A DNA stretch of 64,000 nucleotides, taken from contig CAKZJE010000109.1 in the NCBI GenBank assembly GCA_936941155.1, forward strand, positions 1 to 64,000, given 5' to 3'. Each line of letters starts with the position of its first letter. Within the stretch, counting starts at the first letter, position 1. Origin of the DNA: an uncultured Methylomonas sp. (GTDB taxonomy: Bacteria > Pseudomonadota > Gammaproteobacteria > Methylococcales > Methylomonadaceae). A program made the translations under genes and the position numbers. The notes under the pieces are model-generated. The model saw only the letters and a program-made list of their open reading frames with translations. It was not told the origin of the DNA and searched no databases. Shown in pieces: positions 36,470 through 45,714 of the stretch.

Positions 36470-36741
36470 CTGTACGCCTTTTCTCTAAGCGATTGTGAAA
36501 ATAATAAAACCTCTTCTATGTTTTCAAACGGATTTGAGAGCTTTTCATTTTCAGCAACGCTCGTTATGCGATAGGCGTTTTGTTTAGGATTGAGTTGTTT
36601 AAATTGAAACTCATCGTTATTGGTATTTTCCAAGTTTTTTAAGCTGTCTTGAATGAAGTTTATAAACTTATTTTTATTGCCATTAAATTTGGTTTTAAAG
36701 ATGAGTTCTATTTCAGGATTATCAATTTCTAAAGCTAACAT
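36466..36741 (-). CDS. Putative antitoxin partner of VapC-like toxin
   Basis: 91 residues. The N-terminal part (MLALEIDNPEIELIFKTKFNGNKNKFINFIQDSLKN) fits a short beta strand plus helix DNA-binding start, and a disordered toxin-neutralising tail follows. The role is inferred from the overlap with the PIN toxin; I do not recognise a named family. Confidence 0.75.
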   Translation of the reverse strand: MLALEIDNPEIELIFKTKFNGNKNKFINFIQDSLKNLENTNNDEFQFKQLNPKQNAYRITSVAENEKLSNPFENIEEVLLFSQSLREKAYR

Positions 36742-37090
36742 TTTTTTACCTGTATTTTTATTTGCTTAGGTTCAATGCGTTAAAGCGTTTAATGTTGTTT
36801 AAGTTTGGCGATGGGTTTTATTGTCACTCTATCTTGGGTAAATTTGTAGCCTGTGTGAAGCGTTTAGCGGAACACAGGAAAAGTGTCGAAATTGTCAGTG
36901 GTTTTCCCTGATTTCATTTCATTTCATCCGGGCTACCTTGCTGATATTGAATGTTGATTTGATTTAGCATGAGTTGTATTTCAATAAGTGTGTTGGCAGG
37001 ATGGCTAGAACGCAGTGAAAACTATGTGTGCGGTTGTTGTATCGCGTAATGGGTTTCGTTGTCATTCTATCCATCTTACGGGTTAAGAGT
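36742..37090. other. Intergenic region between toxin-antitoxin module and NACHT/Rel module
   Basis: 349 bp without a gene. It holds a CCTGTGT...ACACAGG hairpin at about 36852-36879, a CATTTCATCCGGGCTACCTTG segment shared with 22815, and hairpin repeat R3 (36996-37086). Confidence 0.6.
36996..37086. repeat. Hairpin repeat family, copy R3
   Basis: Starts GCAGGATGGCTAGAACGCAG and ends CTATCCATCTTACGGGTTAA, 4 bp before the stop of the RelA/SpoT-type gene. Its right end is the inverted partner of R4 on the other side of the module. Confidence 0.8.
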
Positions 37091-37954
37091 TTATGAACTC
37101 ATATCTTCAATCATTATTGAAGGAGTTAGTTCTAATATATTGTCATTTTTTATCTTCGTAAGATTTGCAAAGTATATTAAATTATCAAAAGTAATGGGGT
37201 AATAAAAACCTTTTGAACTCATATCCATAATTAATTCTGAACGATCTAGTCTAAAAAATTTTTTTGCTAAATTATTATCCTTAAATAACTCTAGGATAGA
37301 TTCATTTATTAATAATGGCGGAATGAATCTTAATCTAAATTTTTGTCTTAACATTGCAGACCAATCAGCATTTTTATAGTGGTTATAAGCAAGATCATCG
37401 AAAATTTTAATCATTGTCCATTCACTTGTTTCTAGTGAAGCATAGACTCCATTTAATCTTCTGCTATAACAATCAAAGCCATTCCAATCAAGTTGACATT
37501 TATATCTTAAATCATGCTCGACTTCATGCCACCCTTCAGAAAAAACAGTCCTAATCTGAAGTTCAAAAGTAGTATCAATAATACTTTTATCTCTGTTGTT
37601 TAAATTTAATATTCTTTCTTGTTTATCGCTTATAGAATAGACAATATTATAGCGTGATGCTTTAAACTCATCATTTTTACAATCATCTATACTTACATCT
37701 GTAGGGCGTTCTGAGTATTCAGATGATACAACCTTTCTAACGATATCAATATCATCATTAAAATAAAGTACAACTCTTATACCAATAATATCTTGTAATT
37801 TCTTTTCTGAACCATATTTAGGGTTAGAAGCTAGTTTTTTACGAATTGAATCCTGAGATTTCGTTCTAAAAAATATCCTAAACATCAAGCCAATATCATT
37901 TAACTTTGACTCAATATGTCCAACAATTTCCTTCATCACTCCCTCTGGATTCAT
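37091..37954 (-). CDS. RelA/SpoT-type nucleotide synthetase domain protein
   Basis: 287 residues. Synthetase-domain signs: an Arg/Lys-rich start RTKSQDSIRKKL, QDIIGIRVVLYFNDDI (D55, R60), FELQIRTVFSEGWHEVEHD (E131, Q133, R135, H147), then RYK. This matches the (p)ppGpp/(p)ppApp synthetase fold. There is no HD hydrolase, TGS or ACT domain, so it is a small alarmone-synthetase-like enzyme with an extra C-terminal helical region (about 190-287). It begins 3 bp after the NACHT gene with TAGGAG upstream, so the two are coupled. Role inferred: toxic effector controlled by the NTPase. Confidence 0.8.
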   Translation of the reverse strand: MNPEGVMKEIVGHIESKLNDIGLMFRIFFRTKSQDSIRKKLASNPKYGSEKKLQDIIGIRVVLYFNDDIDIVRKVVSSEYSERPTDVSIDDCKNDEFKASRYNIVYSISDKQERILNLNNRDKSIIDTTFELQIRTVFSEGWHEVEHDLRYKCQLDWNGFDCYSRRLNGVYASLETSEWTMIKIFDDLAYNHYKNADWSAMLRQKFRLRFIPPLLINESILELFKDNNLAKKFFRLDRSELIMDMSSKGFYYPITFDNLIYFANLTKIKNDNILELTPSIMIEDMSS

Positions 37955-37957
37955 TTC

Positions 37958-40102
37958 TTAACTCCTATCTAAAATGTTTTTTATTTCGTTTATTTTTGTT
38001 TTATTTATGGCAATAAAATTACTGTTATGAGCATCAATTAGTATGCCTTCTTTTTTTAGCAATTTAATCTCTTTGATAATGTCTTTTCTCGAAAAACTAT
38101 TTGTTTTAAATAAATTTGCTGTAAAATATTGAAGCCTTTCTAATGAAAGGCTTCCAATAGGCCATATTTTAGATAGAATATAATAAGAAATCTCTCTTTT
38201 ATCATTACTAAGATCGGAAATATTTTCTTCATTGTCAATTTTAGAAATAAAATTATTATTATCTTCACAATTATAAAAATCAACTTCTATATTGATATTA
38301 TGATTTTCCTTAAAATTACAATCCCAAAATTTACAATTCAAAAAAGTAATATCATGAAAATTTTCAAAATAGAAATCAATATTTTTGAATATACATTCAT
38401 TAAAAATGCTGCGTTTAATTTTCCCTGTTTTAAAAAAATCAAATGATTTAAAAATTATTGAAGATATTTCAGTATCGTCATATTTTGATTCTTGAATATG
38501 ATCTGTCAAAGCTGCTTCAAACTTCATCTTAGAAGATGCGTCTAAAAAATCATTCATTGGACTAAGTTTTATCCAAAGTGAATTTCTTTCCCTAATATCC
38601 CTTGCCACATAAGCAAGCACAGCAGGTTCCACAAATCTTTCATCACTTGCTATCCAATCATCTGATGACTTGAGAATACTCTCTGCAATGTAATTTCCAA
38701 AAACAAATTCATTTACAAATTCAATGTGATTATCTCCTTGATTACTGCGGTCAAAAAATGCGTGATTAGACAAAGTTGTAGCTAACTTATCTATTGTAGG
38801 CTTGTCTTTTGGTGAATACATCGATCTAACTGCATTTAGCAAATGGCTGGCCTTATCTTTTATAACGTTGATTATTTTTTCTTTTGCATCAGAAGTGTAA
38901 TTTTTCTCACACATATCAGCTGCAATAAGTCTAAGCAACTCTGTTTGTTGCTCAGGATTCATGATTAATTGTTGTCTATCCATCTCACGTTCAAGCATAG
39001 ATAAAAAATATTTATCAACTATTAATGATGGTTTCTCGCATAACTGAATAAAATAGTCATCATTAACAAATCTTAAGAAACTTAGTAGAACTGGGTTAGC
39101 TAGCTTATCTACGGCTATATCTGTATCATCTAGTTTTTCCAATCGTTCAGCTGTAATCCAATCTTTTATTTCTGGTTTATCAAGTCTATAACGATTTATA
39201 GTAAATTGACTATCATATCTTTTAACCCATTCGTTAAACATTTCTCCATCAAAAATTGCCGATCTTCTTGATGTCAGGATTACCTTTGCATTTTGTGTTA
39301 AAAGTTCACTAATTGTTTCAAGCATAGGTTCTGCATTATCAAAGTTTTTTTCTATATCCTTATCAGAACTATTGTCATGAAGAAGCTCATCAAATCCGTC
39401 TAAAACTACTACAATTCTCCCTTCCTTAACTTCCTCAATAACCACATCTGAATTCACGGAACTAAAAGACTTATCGACTTCTCTAATAAAAATATGATTG
39501 AAAATCCTTGCTTGTCTATCCCTAGAAAATTCTGTAAAAAATGGGATTGGCGCATCTACATAATCATCAATAAGAGATTTAATTATTTCGTAAGAAGTAC
39601 AGGTTTTTCCAAATCCAGCAGGAGCCTCAATAATTGATAATTGCGGACCATCAATAAATAAATCATCACATATACTTTTTATAATATTTTTTTCGGATTG
39701 GTTATTGTTCTTTAAATATGGCACTTGAATATAAGTATAAGTAGCAGCTTCTTTTGGCAATACACTTAAAATACGATCACAATGTTTTGTATATTCATCT
39801 TTAATTTTTATTTTCCATTGCTTAACATGAAAAAAACCATCAAATAATTTTTTTTCAATATCATCAATTGAGCTGTAAAAAGATTTCTTTGTTGAAAAAT
39901 TCAGTTGTTCAAGTTCACGAACAACAACATCCATTTCTTTTTCAATACGTTCTTTTTCTGTAATACCTAATGAGACTAACTCTGCATTGTAAAAAAATCC
40001 TGATTTAAATGTAAATGCTAAGAAATCACCATTTGAAGCTGATTTTCTATATTCAAATCCGTATTTTCTAAATAACTCGATTATTTTTTCTTTCATTTCC
40101 AT
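37958..40102 (-). CDS. NACHT-type STAND NTPase with pentapeptide-like region
   Basis: 714 residues. Helical N-terminal region (1-120); Walker A IEAPAGFGKTCTS (K166, T167); Walker B IVVVLDGFDELL (D235 to E239) with the NACHT-type DGFDE acidic pair; sensor VILTSRRS at about 274-281; then helical WHD-like and superhelical parts. About 565-620 has alternating F/C/N residues (IFNECIFKNIDFYFENFHDITFL) like pentapeptide repeats, and the end is a winged-helix-like segment. NACHT proteins in bacteria are phage sensors, and the adjacent RelA/SpoT-type gene would be the effector. Base composition is markedly more AT-rich than the flanks, which suggests transfer. Confidence 0.82.
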   Translation of the reverse strand: MEMKEKIIELFRKYGFEYRKSASNGDFLAFTFKSGFFYNAELVSLGITEKERIEKEMDVVVRELEQLNFSTKKSFYSSIDDIEKKLFDGFFHVKQWKIKIKDEYTKHCDRILSVLPKEAATYTYIQVPYLKNNNQSEKNIIKSICDDLFIDGPQLSIIEAPAGFGKTCTSYEIIKSLIDDYVDAPIPFFTEFSRDRQARIFNHIFIREVDKSFSSVNSDVVIEEVKEGRIVVVLDGFDELLHDNSSDKDIEKNFDNAEPMLETISELLTQNAKVILTSRRSAIFDGEMFNEWVKRYDSQFTINRYRLDKPEIKDWITAERLEKLDDTDIAVDKLANPVLLSFLRFVNDDYFIQLCEKPSLIVDKYFLSMLEREMDRQQLIMNPEQQTELLRLIAADMCEKNYTSDAKEKIINVIKDKASHLLNAVRSMYSPKDKPTIDKLATTLSNHAFFDRSNQGDNHIEFVNEFVFGNYIAESILKSSDDWIASDERFVEPAVLAYVARDIRERNSLWIKLSPMNDFLDASSKMKFEAALTDHIQESKYDDTEISSIIFKSFDFFKTGKIKRSIFNECIFKNIDFYFENFHDITFLNCKFWDCNFKENHNINIEVDFYNCEDNNNFISKIDNEENISDLSNDKREISYYILSKIWPIGSLSLERLQYFTANLFKTNSFSRKDIIKEIKLLKKEGILIDAHNSNFIAINKTKINEIKNILDRS

Positions 40103-40138
40103 AATTTATCAACAACCTTTAAAAATATATTGAATCAA

Positions 40139-40183
40139 TAAGTTAACTCGTAAGATTGGTAGAGTGATAACGCCCCCATCACA
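40139..40183. repeat. Hairpin repeat family, copy R4 (inverted half)
   Basis: AAGTTAACTCGTAAGATTGG continuing to CGCCCCCATCACA is the reverse complement of the right half of R1/R3 (GATGGGTTCGTTATCACCCTAACC...). With R3 it brackets the NACHT/Rel module in inverted orientation. Confidence 0.7.
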
Positions 40184-40241
40184 TACTAAAACAACCGCTG
40201 CTATCGCTTTCAAAAATCCACATCAAACCACAACCAACTTA

Positions 40242-40337
40242 TCACAACTCATCGCGCACAACCGGCTCAGGATTTGCCGCAGCATCGAACACCGCCAAAA
40301 ACTGCCTCGTTTTCACCCGCTCTGCGTGGAAACTCAT
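40242..40337 (-). pseudogene. 31-codon ORF or gene remnant
   Basis: ATG at 40337 to TGA at 40242 encodes a 31-residue peptide starting MSFHAERVKTRQFLAVF and ending PEPVVRDEL. Its composition is more GC-rich and gene-like than its surroundings. There is no ribosome binding site. It may be a remnant of a larger gene; I do not recognise it. Confidence 0.25.
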
Positions 40338-40422
40338 AACTAAGATACGCTAGTTTATAGAATGCTGTTAAGGTAAGAAAGCACGTCCTTTGTTTTCTCG
40401 CTTAGCCAATTACAGAGAAAAA

Positions 40423-40450
40423 TTTTCAAGACGACCAGTCGTCTTGAAAA
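40423..40450. repeat. GACGACCAGTCGTC palindrome, copy 4
   Basis: Identical 28-bp palindrome core to copy 2 (AAGACGACCAGTCGTCTT with TTTTC/GAAAA arms), pairing extended by AATT flanks. Confidence 0.9.
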
Positions 40451-40483
40451 AATTAACTAAAACTTACTTAAGTAAACGAGCAG

Positions 40484-40532
40484 ATGTAGGTGCGAATTCA
40501 TTCGCACTGTGCGGATAAATCCGCACCTACAT
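40484..40532. repeat. GTAGGTGCG hairpin
   Basis: ATGTAGGTGCG (40484-40494) pairs with CGCACCTACAT (40522-40532). Inside are GCGAATTCATTCGC and a smaller GTGCGGAT/ATCCGCAC hairpin. The GCGAAT..ATTCGC piece also occurs in the element at 12073. Confidence 0.7.
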
Positions 40533-40593
40533 TAAATACCTGCATAAAATATTTTAGCAACGAAAACAAAAGGTTAATAAATTATTTATGCCT

Positions 40594-41322
40594 TTAATGC
40601 TGCTTATCTTTTTGACTCAAACTAATAAAAATATCTTCCAACGAGCGTTTATCTAAATCCAACTCCGCCATAGACTGACTCAACACCAACTTCCCCTGAT
40701 GAATAATCTGCACATCGGTACACGTTTCTTGCACTTCCGACAAAATATGCGTGGACAAAATCACGCCATGATTCACGCCTAACTCTTTAATTAAACTACG
40801 AATTTCTTTAATCTGAATCGGATCTAAACCCACCGTCGGTTCATCCAACACAATTACTGGCGGATTATGCAAAATTGCCTGCGCAATTCCCACGCGCTGC
40901 TGATAACCCTTTGATAAATTACCACATAATCTATCTGCAACTTCCACCAAACCACAACGCTGCTGCGCAACGGCAACCGCATTGCTGATTTCTGCACTCG
41001 GCACACGATGCAATTGCGCGACATAACGCAAAAACTCCGTCACCGTTAAGTCTTTATACAACGGCGGCTGGTCGGGTAAATAGCCGATAAATTGCTTTGC
41101 AGCGACTGGATTATCCAATAAATCAATGCCATTAATGCTAATTTCGCCACTGCTGGGCGCAAGATTTCCGCATAACATGGACATGGTGGTGGTTTTGCCC
41201 GCGCCATTTGTGCCTAAAAAACCTAACACCTGCCCTTTTCTTAACGAAAAACTGACATTATCGACCGCACAATGTTCACCGTAATAGCGATAAAGCTGCT
41301 TTGCTTCGATTAATAGCGACAT
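40594..41322 (-). CDS. ABC transporter ATP-binding protein (ABC-2/GldA-like)
   Basis: 242 residues. Walker A GFLGTNGAGKTTT, signature NLSKGYQQRVGIAQA, Walker B VIVLDEPTVGLDP and H-loop LSTHI are all intact. The drug/copper/gliding exporter subgroup is suggested by GYLPDQPPLYKDLTV. The expected downstream permease gene is missing: a repeat-filled 491-bp gap follows. The permease partner must be encoded elsewhere or has been lost. It begins 3 bp after hflD. Confidence 0.9.
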   Translation of the reverse strand: MSLLIEAKQLYRYYGEHCAVDNVSFSLRKGQVLGFLGTNGAGKTTTMSMLCGNLAPSSGEISINGIDLLDNPVAAKQFIGYLPDQPPLYKDLTVTEFLRYVAQLHRVPSAEISNAVAVAQQRCGLVEVADRLCGNLSKGYQQRVGIAQAILHNPPVIVLDEPTVGLDPIQIKEIRSLIKELGVNHGVILSTHILSEVQETCTDVQIIHQGKLVLSQSMAELDLDKRSLEDIFISLSQKDKQH

Positions 41323-41325
41323 GCG

Positions 41326-41946
41326 TTATACCTGAGTTAGCAAAAACTTAGCTTCAGTTTGCAATTTTTTACGGTAAAACAAGAACTTCCAACGCGCTCC
41401 GCCGCATTGCCGCCATAAAAGCGTGGCGCGAATGCCTGCCAGTAATAAAGCACGAATTTTGTTTACCGTATCCGAACGCGATAAATACAATTCATCACCA
41501 TTCACCATAATGCGCGGTTGCAAAGTGCTGATGGTTTGAAAATACAAATCACCTAAATTTGCCAACACGTTTTCGTGCATCACATCAAAATATTCGGCTT
41601 GCGCTTGGGCTTTTTGCACACCAATTTGAATGGTTTTTAACATTTTTGGCTGTTCTGACAATTGCCGTTCTAAAAAAACAAGCGAGGCGGCATAGCGAGC
41701 AGATTCCGAATGCGTGACTGCGCCGCTGATTTGTTCATGAAAATGTTCTAGCCCTAGTTTAAGTCCTGAAAGCCCTCCGAACACATCCGTGACGCTGGCT
41801 GAGTCGATTTTTAATAAACTGCCAATGCTGGCTTTTAATGCAACAGGGTCTGCCGTTCCGGTGGTGGCAAGTTGGTTGACTAATGCGGTAGCTTGAGCAA
41901 TACCTGCTAAGGCAATGGTTTGATTGGTAAAGGTATTAAGCGACAT
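41326..41946 (-). CDS. hflD: HflD family protein
   Basis: 206 residues matching HflD/YcfC: an all-helical peripheral membrane protein best known for modulating lambda CII. Seen: NQTIALAGIAQATALVNQLA, LKIDSASVTDVFGGL and a basic C-terminal region. In other gammaproteobacteria it sits between mnmA and purB, which are not here. Overlaps none; the ABC ATPase gene follows after 3 bp. Confidence 0.9.
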   Translation of the reverse strand: MSLNTFTNQTIALAGIAQATALVNQLATTGTADPVALKASIGSLLKIDSASVTDVFGGLSGLKLGLEHFHEQISGAVTHSESARYAASLVFLERQLSEQPKMLKTIQIGVQKAQAQAEYFDVMHENVLANLGDLYFQTISTLQPRIMVNGDELYLSRSDTVNKIRALLLAGIRATLLWRQCGGARWKFLFYRKKLQTEAKFLLTQV

Positions 41947-41969
41947 AATGAGTGATATTCAAAGTAATT

Positions 41970-42389
41970 TTAAGGTTTTTTTTCAATCGCTTTATCAGCT
42001 TTAATCCAGGCGGTCATGCCGTTGGATAAATGATAAATATTTTTCATGCCGAGTTGACGTGTCAGCATATTACCTAGCTTTCCAGAGCGATTTCCCGATC
42101 GACAAACCAATATAATCGGTTGTTCAGGTGTTTTTTGCAGTTTCTTAGCTTCAGCAAGCCAGTGGTCTAAATTATATTGACCTTGTTCATCAAAAAACTG
42201 TAAAGGATGACTTTGTGGAATTAAGCCGGTTTCTCGCCATTCTTTGGCGGTACGAATATCGAATACGACTGCTTGCTGTTCGTTTTTTAGGGTTTCAAGT
42301 TGTGCAGGGGTAAGTTGCCCTAATTCAGTGGCAGATAAATGAAAACTGGAAAAAGCAAGCAGAAAAAAAGAGAGGATTTTTTTAATCAT
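41970..42389 (-). CDS. Periplasmic rhodanese-like protein
   Basis: 139 residues: signal peptide (MIKKILSFFLLAFSSFHLSA), then one rhodanese domain with VVFDIRTAKEWRETGLI and the active-site loop VCRSGNRSGKLG, the Cys carrying sulfane sulfur. It ends LSNGMTAWIK, the usual rhodanese C-terminus. Exported single-domain rhodaneses handle sulfur or act as small redox partners; the exact role is unknown. Confidence 0.88.
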   Translation of the reverse strand: MIKKILSFFLLAFSSFHLSATELGQLTPAQLETLKNEQQAVVFDIRTAKEWRETGLIPQSHPLQFFDEQGQYNLDHWLAEAKKLQKTPEQPIILVCRSGNRSGKLGNMLTRQLGMKNIYHLSNGMTAWIKADKAIEKKP

Positions 42390-42535
42390 GGAAGATAAGA
42401 AAATGATAAGGGGAAGTTTTATTTTACGCGATTGCCAGCATTGAATTATGATACCAGCATCTTTAAATTTATAACATGAGCATCGGCTTTGGTCGACTCA
42501 CATCAGCTTAATATAACTTAAATCAGGAGAAAATC

Positions 42536-42745
42536 ATGGCAGAGTTTTTATCATTATCAGTTACAGGAATGAAATGCGGCGGTTGCGAAACCAATGTCAG
42601 AACCAAATTGGAAGCGTTAGACGGCGTGTCATCTGTGGTGGCTAATTACAAGGAAAAAACAGTTGAGCTTGAGTTTGAACCCGAAAAAATCGACGAAGAC
42701 GCTATTATAGATGTTATTACGGATGCAGGTTTTAATGTCGCGTAA
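42536..42745 (+). CDS. copZ: Copper chaperone (HMA domain)
   Basis: 69 residues, one heavy-metal-associated domain with GMKCGGCE (MxCxxC site) and the typical beta-alpha-beta-beta-alpha-beta length. AGGAG precedes ATG 42536. It lies 71 bp before copA and likely delivers Cu(I) to it. A hairpin at 42758-42783 (GGAGTCGA/TCGGCTCC) lies between them and could lower copA expression. Confidence 0.88.
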   Translation: MAEFLSLSVTGMKCGGCETNVRTKLEALDGVSSVVANYKEKTVELEFEPEKIDEDAIIDVITDAGFNVA

Positions 42746-42816
42746 GAATTGTATGTGCCGGAGTCGAAGACAGTTTTTTCGGCTCCAAAAATCCGCTTAA
42801 CAACAAGGCAACCATC

Positions 42817-45063
42817 ATGAGTGATTCAGAAAATACCCAACCAGAAACCAACGAAGTGCGTTTATCTATTTTAGGAATGAGTTGCGCAGGATGCGTAGGC
42901 GCGGTTGAAGGGGCGTTAGCCACAGTAACGGGCGTGGAGTCTTTCAACGTTAATTTTGCTGACCATTCTGCAACGGTGAAAGGTGATGTGAATCCTGAGT
43001 TGTTAACGCAAGCTTTAAAATCAGCAGGTTACGATGCAGCAGTGATGGAAGGTTTTGAAGACCCCGCTGAGCAAGAAGCCTTGGAAATGCAGCGTTATCG
43101 CGACAAAATGAAAAAAGCCCTTATCGCTGCGGCATTTGGTGTGCCTTTGATGATTGCAGGACATTTAGACTGGTTGCCTGCGGTAAATTCTAGCAACGGG
43201 CAATCATTTTGGTCGCAAGTGGCAATAATGACGCTAGGGATTATGATTTATTGCGGCGGACATTTTTATACAGGCGCAATCAAAGCCTTGCAGTTAAAAC
43301 AAGCTAATATGGATACCCTGATTGCGTTAGGCACAGGCGCGGCGTGGCTGTATTCCTGCATTGTGATTGATTATTACACCGTGTTGCCGTCATTATCCGC
43401 TCATGCGTATTTTGAAGCGGCAATTATGATTCTTGCCTTTATTAATTTAGGCTCTGGTTTAGAAACCTTGGCGCGTGGCAAAACGTCTAGCGCGATTCGA
43501 CAATTAATAGGTTTGCAACCGCGTACTGCACGAGTTGTTAGAAATGGCGTGGAAGTAGATATTGATATTGCCGAAGTCGGTTTAGGCGAAACCTTGCGCG
43601 TGCGTCCGGGTGAAAAAATTGCTGTCGATGGGCAAGTTTTAGAAGGTTATTCCACGATTGATGAGTCCATGTTGACGGGCGAGCCGATTCCAGTGGAAAA
43701 AACCGCAGGCTCTAAAGTCGCGGCGGGTACGATGAATCAAAAAGGCAGTTTTTTATTCACAGCAACGCGGATTGGACGCGATACCGCTTTAGCGCAAATT
43801 ATTAAAAGTGTACGACAAGCACAAAACAGCAAACCGGAAATTGCCAAATTAGCGGATAGAATTTCAGCGGTGTTTGTGCCAGTGGTGGTCGCAATTTCCG
43901 TGTTTACCTTTTTTATGTGGTGGATTTTTGCCGGAGAACTCGCGCTCGGTTACGCTTTTGTCACTTCGATGACTGTTTTAGTGATTGCCTGCCCTTGTGC
44001 GTTGGGATTAGCAACACCCATTTCTGTGATGGTGGCGGTTGGTCGTGCCGCGCAAATGGGCATTTTGATTCGCAAAGGTGAAGCGTTACAAACCGCAGGT
44101 AAATTAAATTGTGTGATTTTGGATAAAACTGGCACAGTCACCGAAGGAAAACCGACTGTTGCAGCCATTGAAGTGCTAAGCGATTTGAATGAAGAGATTA
44201 TTTTAAGTTATGCCGCCAGCATTGAATCAGCTTCTGAGCATCCACTCGCCGCAGCAATTTTGGCAAAAGCGACTGAAAAACAAATTAAACTTGAAAGAGT
44301 GCGCGGATTTGCCGCGATTGCTGGACAAGGAATTGGCGGAAAAATTAACGGCAAAGAAGTGTTATTTGGTAATTCAATGTTAATGACAAGCAAAGGTGTT
44401 GAGTATGCGCAACATACTGAAAAGTTAGCAGAATTTGCCGTATTAGGACAAACACCGATGTTATTAGCGGTTGAAAATCACATTGTGGCGATTATTGCAG
44501 TGGCAGATCCGATTAAAAAAGATTCCGCGCAAGCCATTGCGCAGTTGCAAGCCAAAGGTGTGCGGGTGCTGATGGTCACAGGCGATAATGAAATCACCGC
44601 GCAAGCCATTGCAAAACAAGCGGGCATCACTGAAATTCGTGCGCAAGTGTTGCCACAAGATAAAGCCAGCGTGGTGAAAGAATTGCAAGCGCAAGGTTTA
44701 TGCGTTGGGATGGTGGGCGATGGGATTAATGATGCGCCAGCATTAGCGCAAGCGGATGTGGGAATTGCGATAGGTTCAGGCACAGATGTGGCGATTGAAA
44801 GTGCGGATATTGTGATTTTACAAGGCTCATTGCTGAAAGTTTCGCAAGTGATGGCGTTGTCAAAAGTGACCGTTGCCAATATCAAACAAAATTTAATCGG
44901 CGCATTCTTTTATAACACGTTGAGTATTCCAGTTGCCGCTGGCTTGTTTTATCCGCTGTTTGGTTTGCTATTGAATCCAATGGTGGCTGGGGCTGCAATG
45001 GCGATGTCTTCTGTGACGGTGGTGAGTAATGCCAATCGCTTGCGCTGGATTAAATTGGATTAA
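42817..45063 (+). CDS. copA: Copper-exporting P1B-type ATPase
   Basis: 748 residues. One N-terminal HMA domain (GMSCAGCVG), CPC metal site ([12 protein letters not shown]), phosphorylation loop [11 protein letters not shown] motif SEHPLAA, and hinge [16 protein letters not shown] plus the SEHPL motif indicate Cu(I)/Ag(I) export from the cytoplasm. A CueR-type regulator is not adjacent. Confidence 0.95.
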   Translation: MSDSENTQPETNEVRLSILGMSCAGCVGAVEGALATVTGVESFNVNFADHSATVKGDVNPELLTQALKSAGYDAAVMEGFEDPAEQEALEMQRYRDKMKKALIAAAFGVPLMIAGHLDWLPAVNSSNGQSFWSQVAIMTLGIMIYCGGHFYTGAIKALQLKQANMDTLIALGTGAAWLYSCIVIDYYTVLPSLSAHAYFEAAIMILAFINLGSGLETLARGKTSSAIRQLIGLQPRTARVVRNGVEVDIDIAEVGLGETLRVRPGEKIAVDGQVLEGYSTIDESMLTGEPIPVEKTAGSKVAAGTMNQKGSFLFTATRIGRDTALAQIIKSVRQAQNSKPEIAKLADRISAVFVPVVVAISVFTFFMWWIFAGELALGYAFVTSMTVLVIACPCALGLATPISVMVAVGRAAQMGILIRKGEALQTAGKLNCVILDKTGTVTEGKPTVAAIEVLSDLNEEIILSYAASIESASEHPLAAAILAKATEKQIKLERVRGFAAIAGQGIGGKINGKEVLFGNSMLMTSKGVEYAQHTEKLAEFAVLGQTPMLLAVENHIVAIIAVADPIKKDSAQAIAQLQAKGVRVLMVTGDNEITAQAIAKQAGITEIRAQVLPQDKASVVKELQAQGLCVGMVGDGINDAPALAQADVGIAIGSGTDVAIESADIVILQGSLLKVSQVMALSKVTVANIKQNLIGAFFYNTLSIPVAAGLFYPLFGLLLNPMVAGAAMAMSSVTVVSNANRLRWIKLD

Positions 45064-45155
45064 AGTTAAGTCATTCAGAAAAATTTTAATACCTTTGTGG
45101 GAGAAGCTTTAGCGCGTTTTTTGCGTTGCTAGAATAGCTTCCACTCAGCAAAGCA

Positions 45156-45446
45156 CGACTGCTAGTCCTTTGAAGCATAGGTATCTACACAGGTTTTTAA
45201 CATCAATGTTATTAAAACTTATTGATAATAAAGAATTATTTGTAGGCTGGGTTAGATTATTGAGCGACAGCGAAATAATCGTAACCCAGCATTCAGCGTT
45301 TTAAAACACCCGCTGCTGGGTTACGCTCTTTTTTCTATCGAAAAAAGCAGCTAACCCAGCCTACATATCAATGTATAATATTGATATAAAAGAACTTTAT
45401 ATTTTCAAGATGTGTAGATACTTATGCCTTTGAAGACTGGCAGTCG
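45156..45446. mobile_element. Nested inverted-repeat element (MITE-like)
   Basis: Outer ends: CGACTGCTAGTCCTTTGAAG...TCTACACA (45156-45191) and its imperfect complement TGTGTAGATACTTATGCC... to CAGTCG (45411-45446), about 29 of 36 matching. Inner element 45241-45365 has ends TGTAGGCTGGGTTAG and CTAACCCAGCCTACA with two more internal hairpins (GTAACCCAGC/GCTGGGTTAC). It looks like one small element inserted in another. It fills most of the 420-bp gap; no gene. Confidence 0.75.
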
Positions 45447-45483
45447 TTTTTTACACTCAACATTAAATTAGGAACAAAACAAA

Positions 45484-45714
45484 ATGCCAACCGGAATATG
45501 TCCAAAGTGCGAAACAATTATTCAAAATGTCATCATAGAACCGATTGAAGTTCACGAAAAAATTAATCAGCTGAACCGAGGCGGCGTATCGTATTTATGC
45601 CCGACCTGCAATGCTATTTTAAGTGTGAGTATTGACCCCATTTTGTTAAGCAACGAACTGTTGAATATTCTCAGAACCGAACTGCCAAACATGCTTAAAA
45701 AAGCCGACTCCTAA
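45484..45714 (+). CDS. Small zinc-ribbon protein
   Basis: 76 residues with CPKC near the start and CPTC in the middle (CxxC pairs about 30 residues apart), followed by a helical tail. AGGAAC lies upstream. It overlaps the aldolase-like gene by 1 bp, so it is likely translated with it. Function unknown. Confidence 0.75.
   Translation: MPTGICPKCETIIQNVIIEPIEVHEKINQLNRGGVSYLCPTCNAILSVSIDPILLSNELLNILRTELPNMLKKADS

Larger units (their letters stand above)
40103..40593. other. Intergenic region between NACHT module and ABC ATPase gene
   Basis: 491 bp. It contains inverted repeat R4 (40139-40183), a 31-codon open frame on the minus strand (40242-40337), the GACGACCAGTCGTC palindrome (40423-40450) and a GTAGGTGCG hairpin (40484-40532). 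No full gene is supported. Confidence 0.6.

Noticed and set aside
35172-37086. Integron-style attC sites between TA modules
   Set aside because: The repeats are hairpins near gene ends, but lack the GTTRRRY/RYYYAAC core ends, there is no integrase, and R4 is inverted. Dispersed REP-like repeats explain them better.
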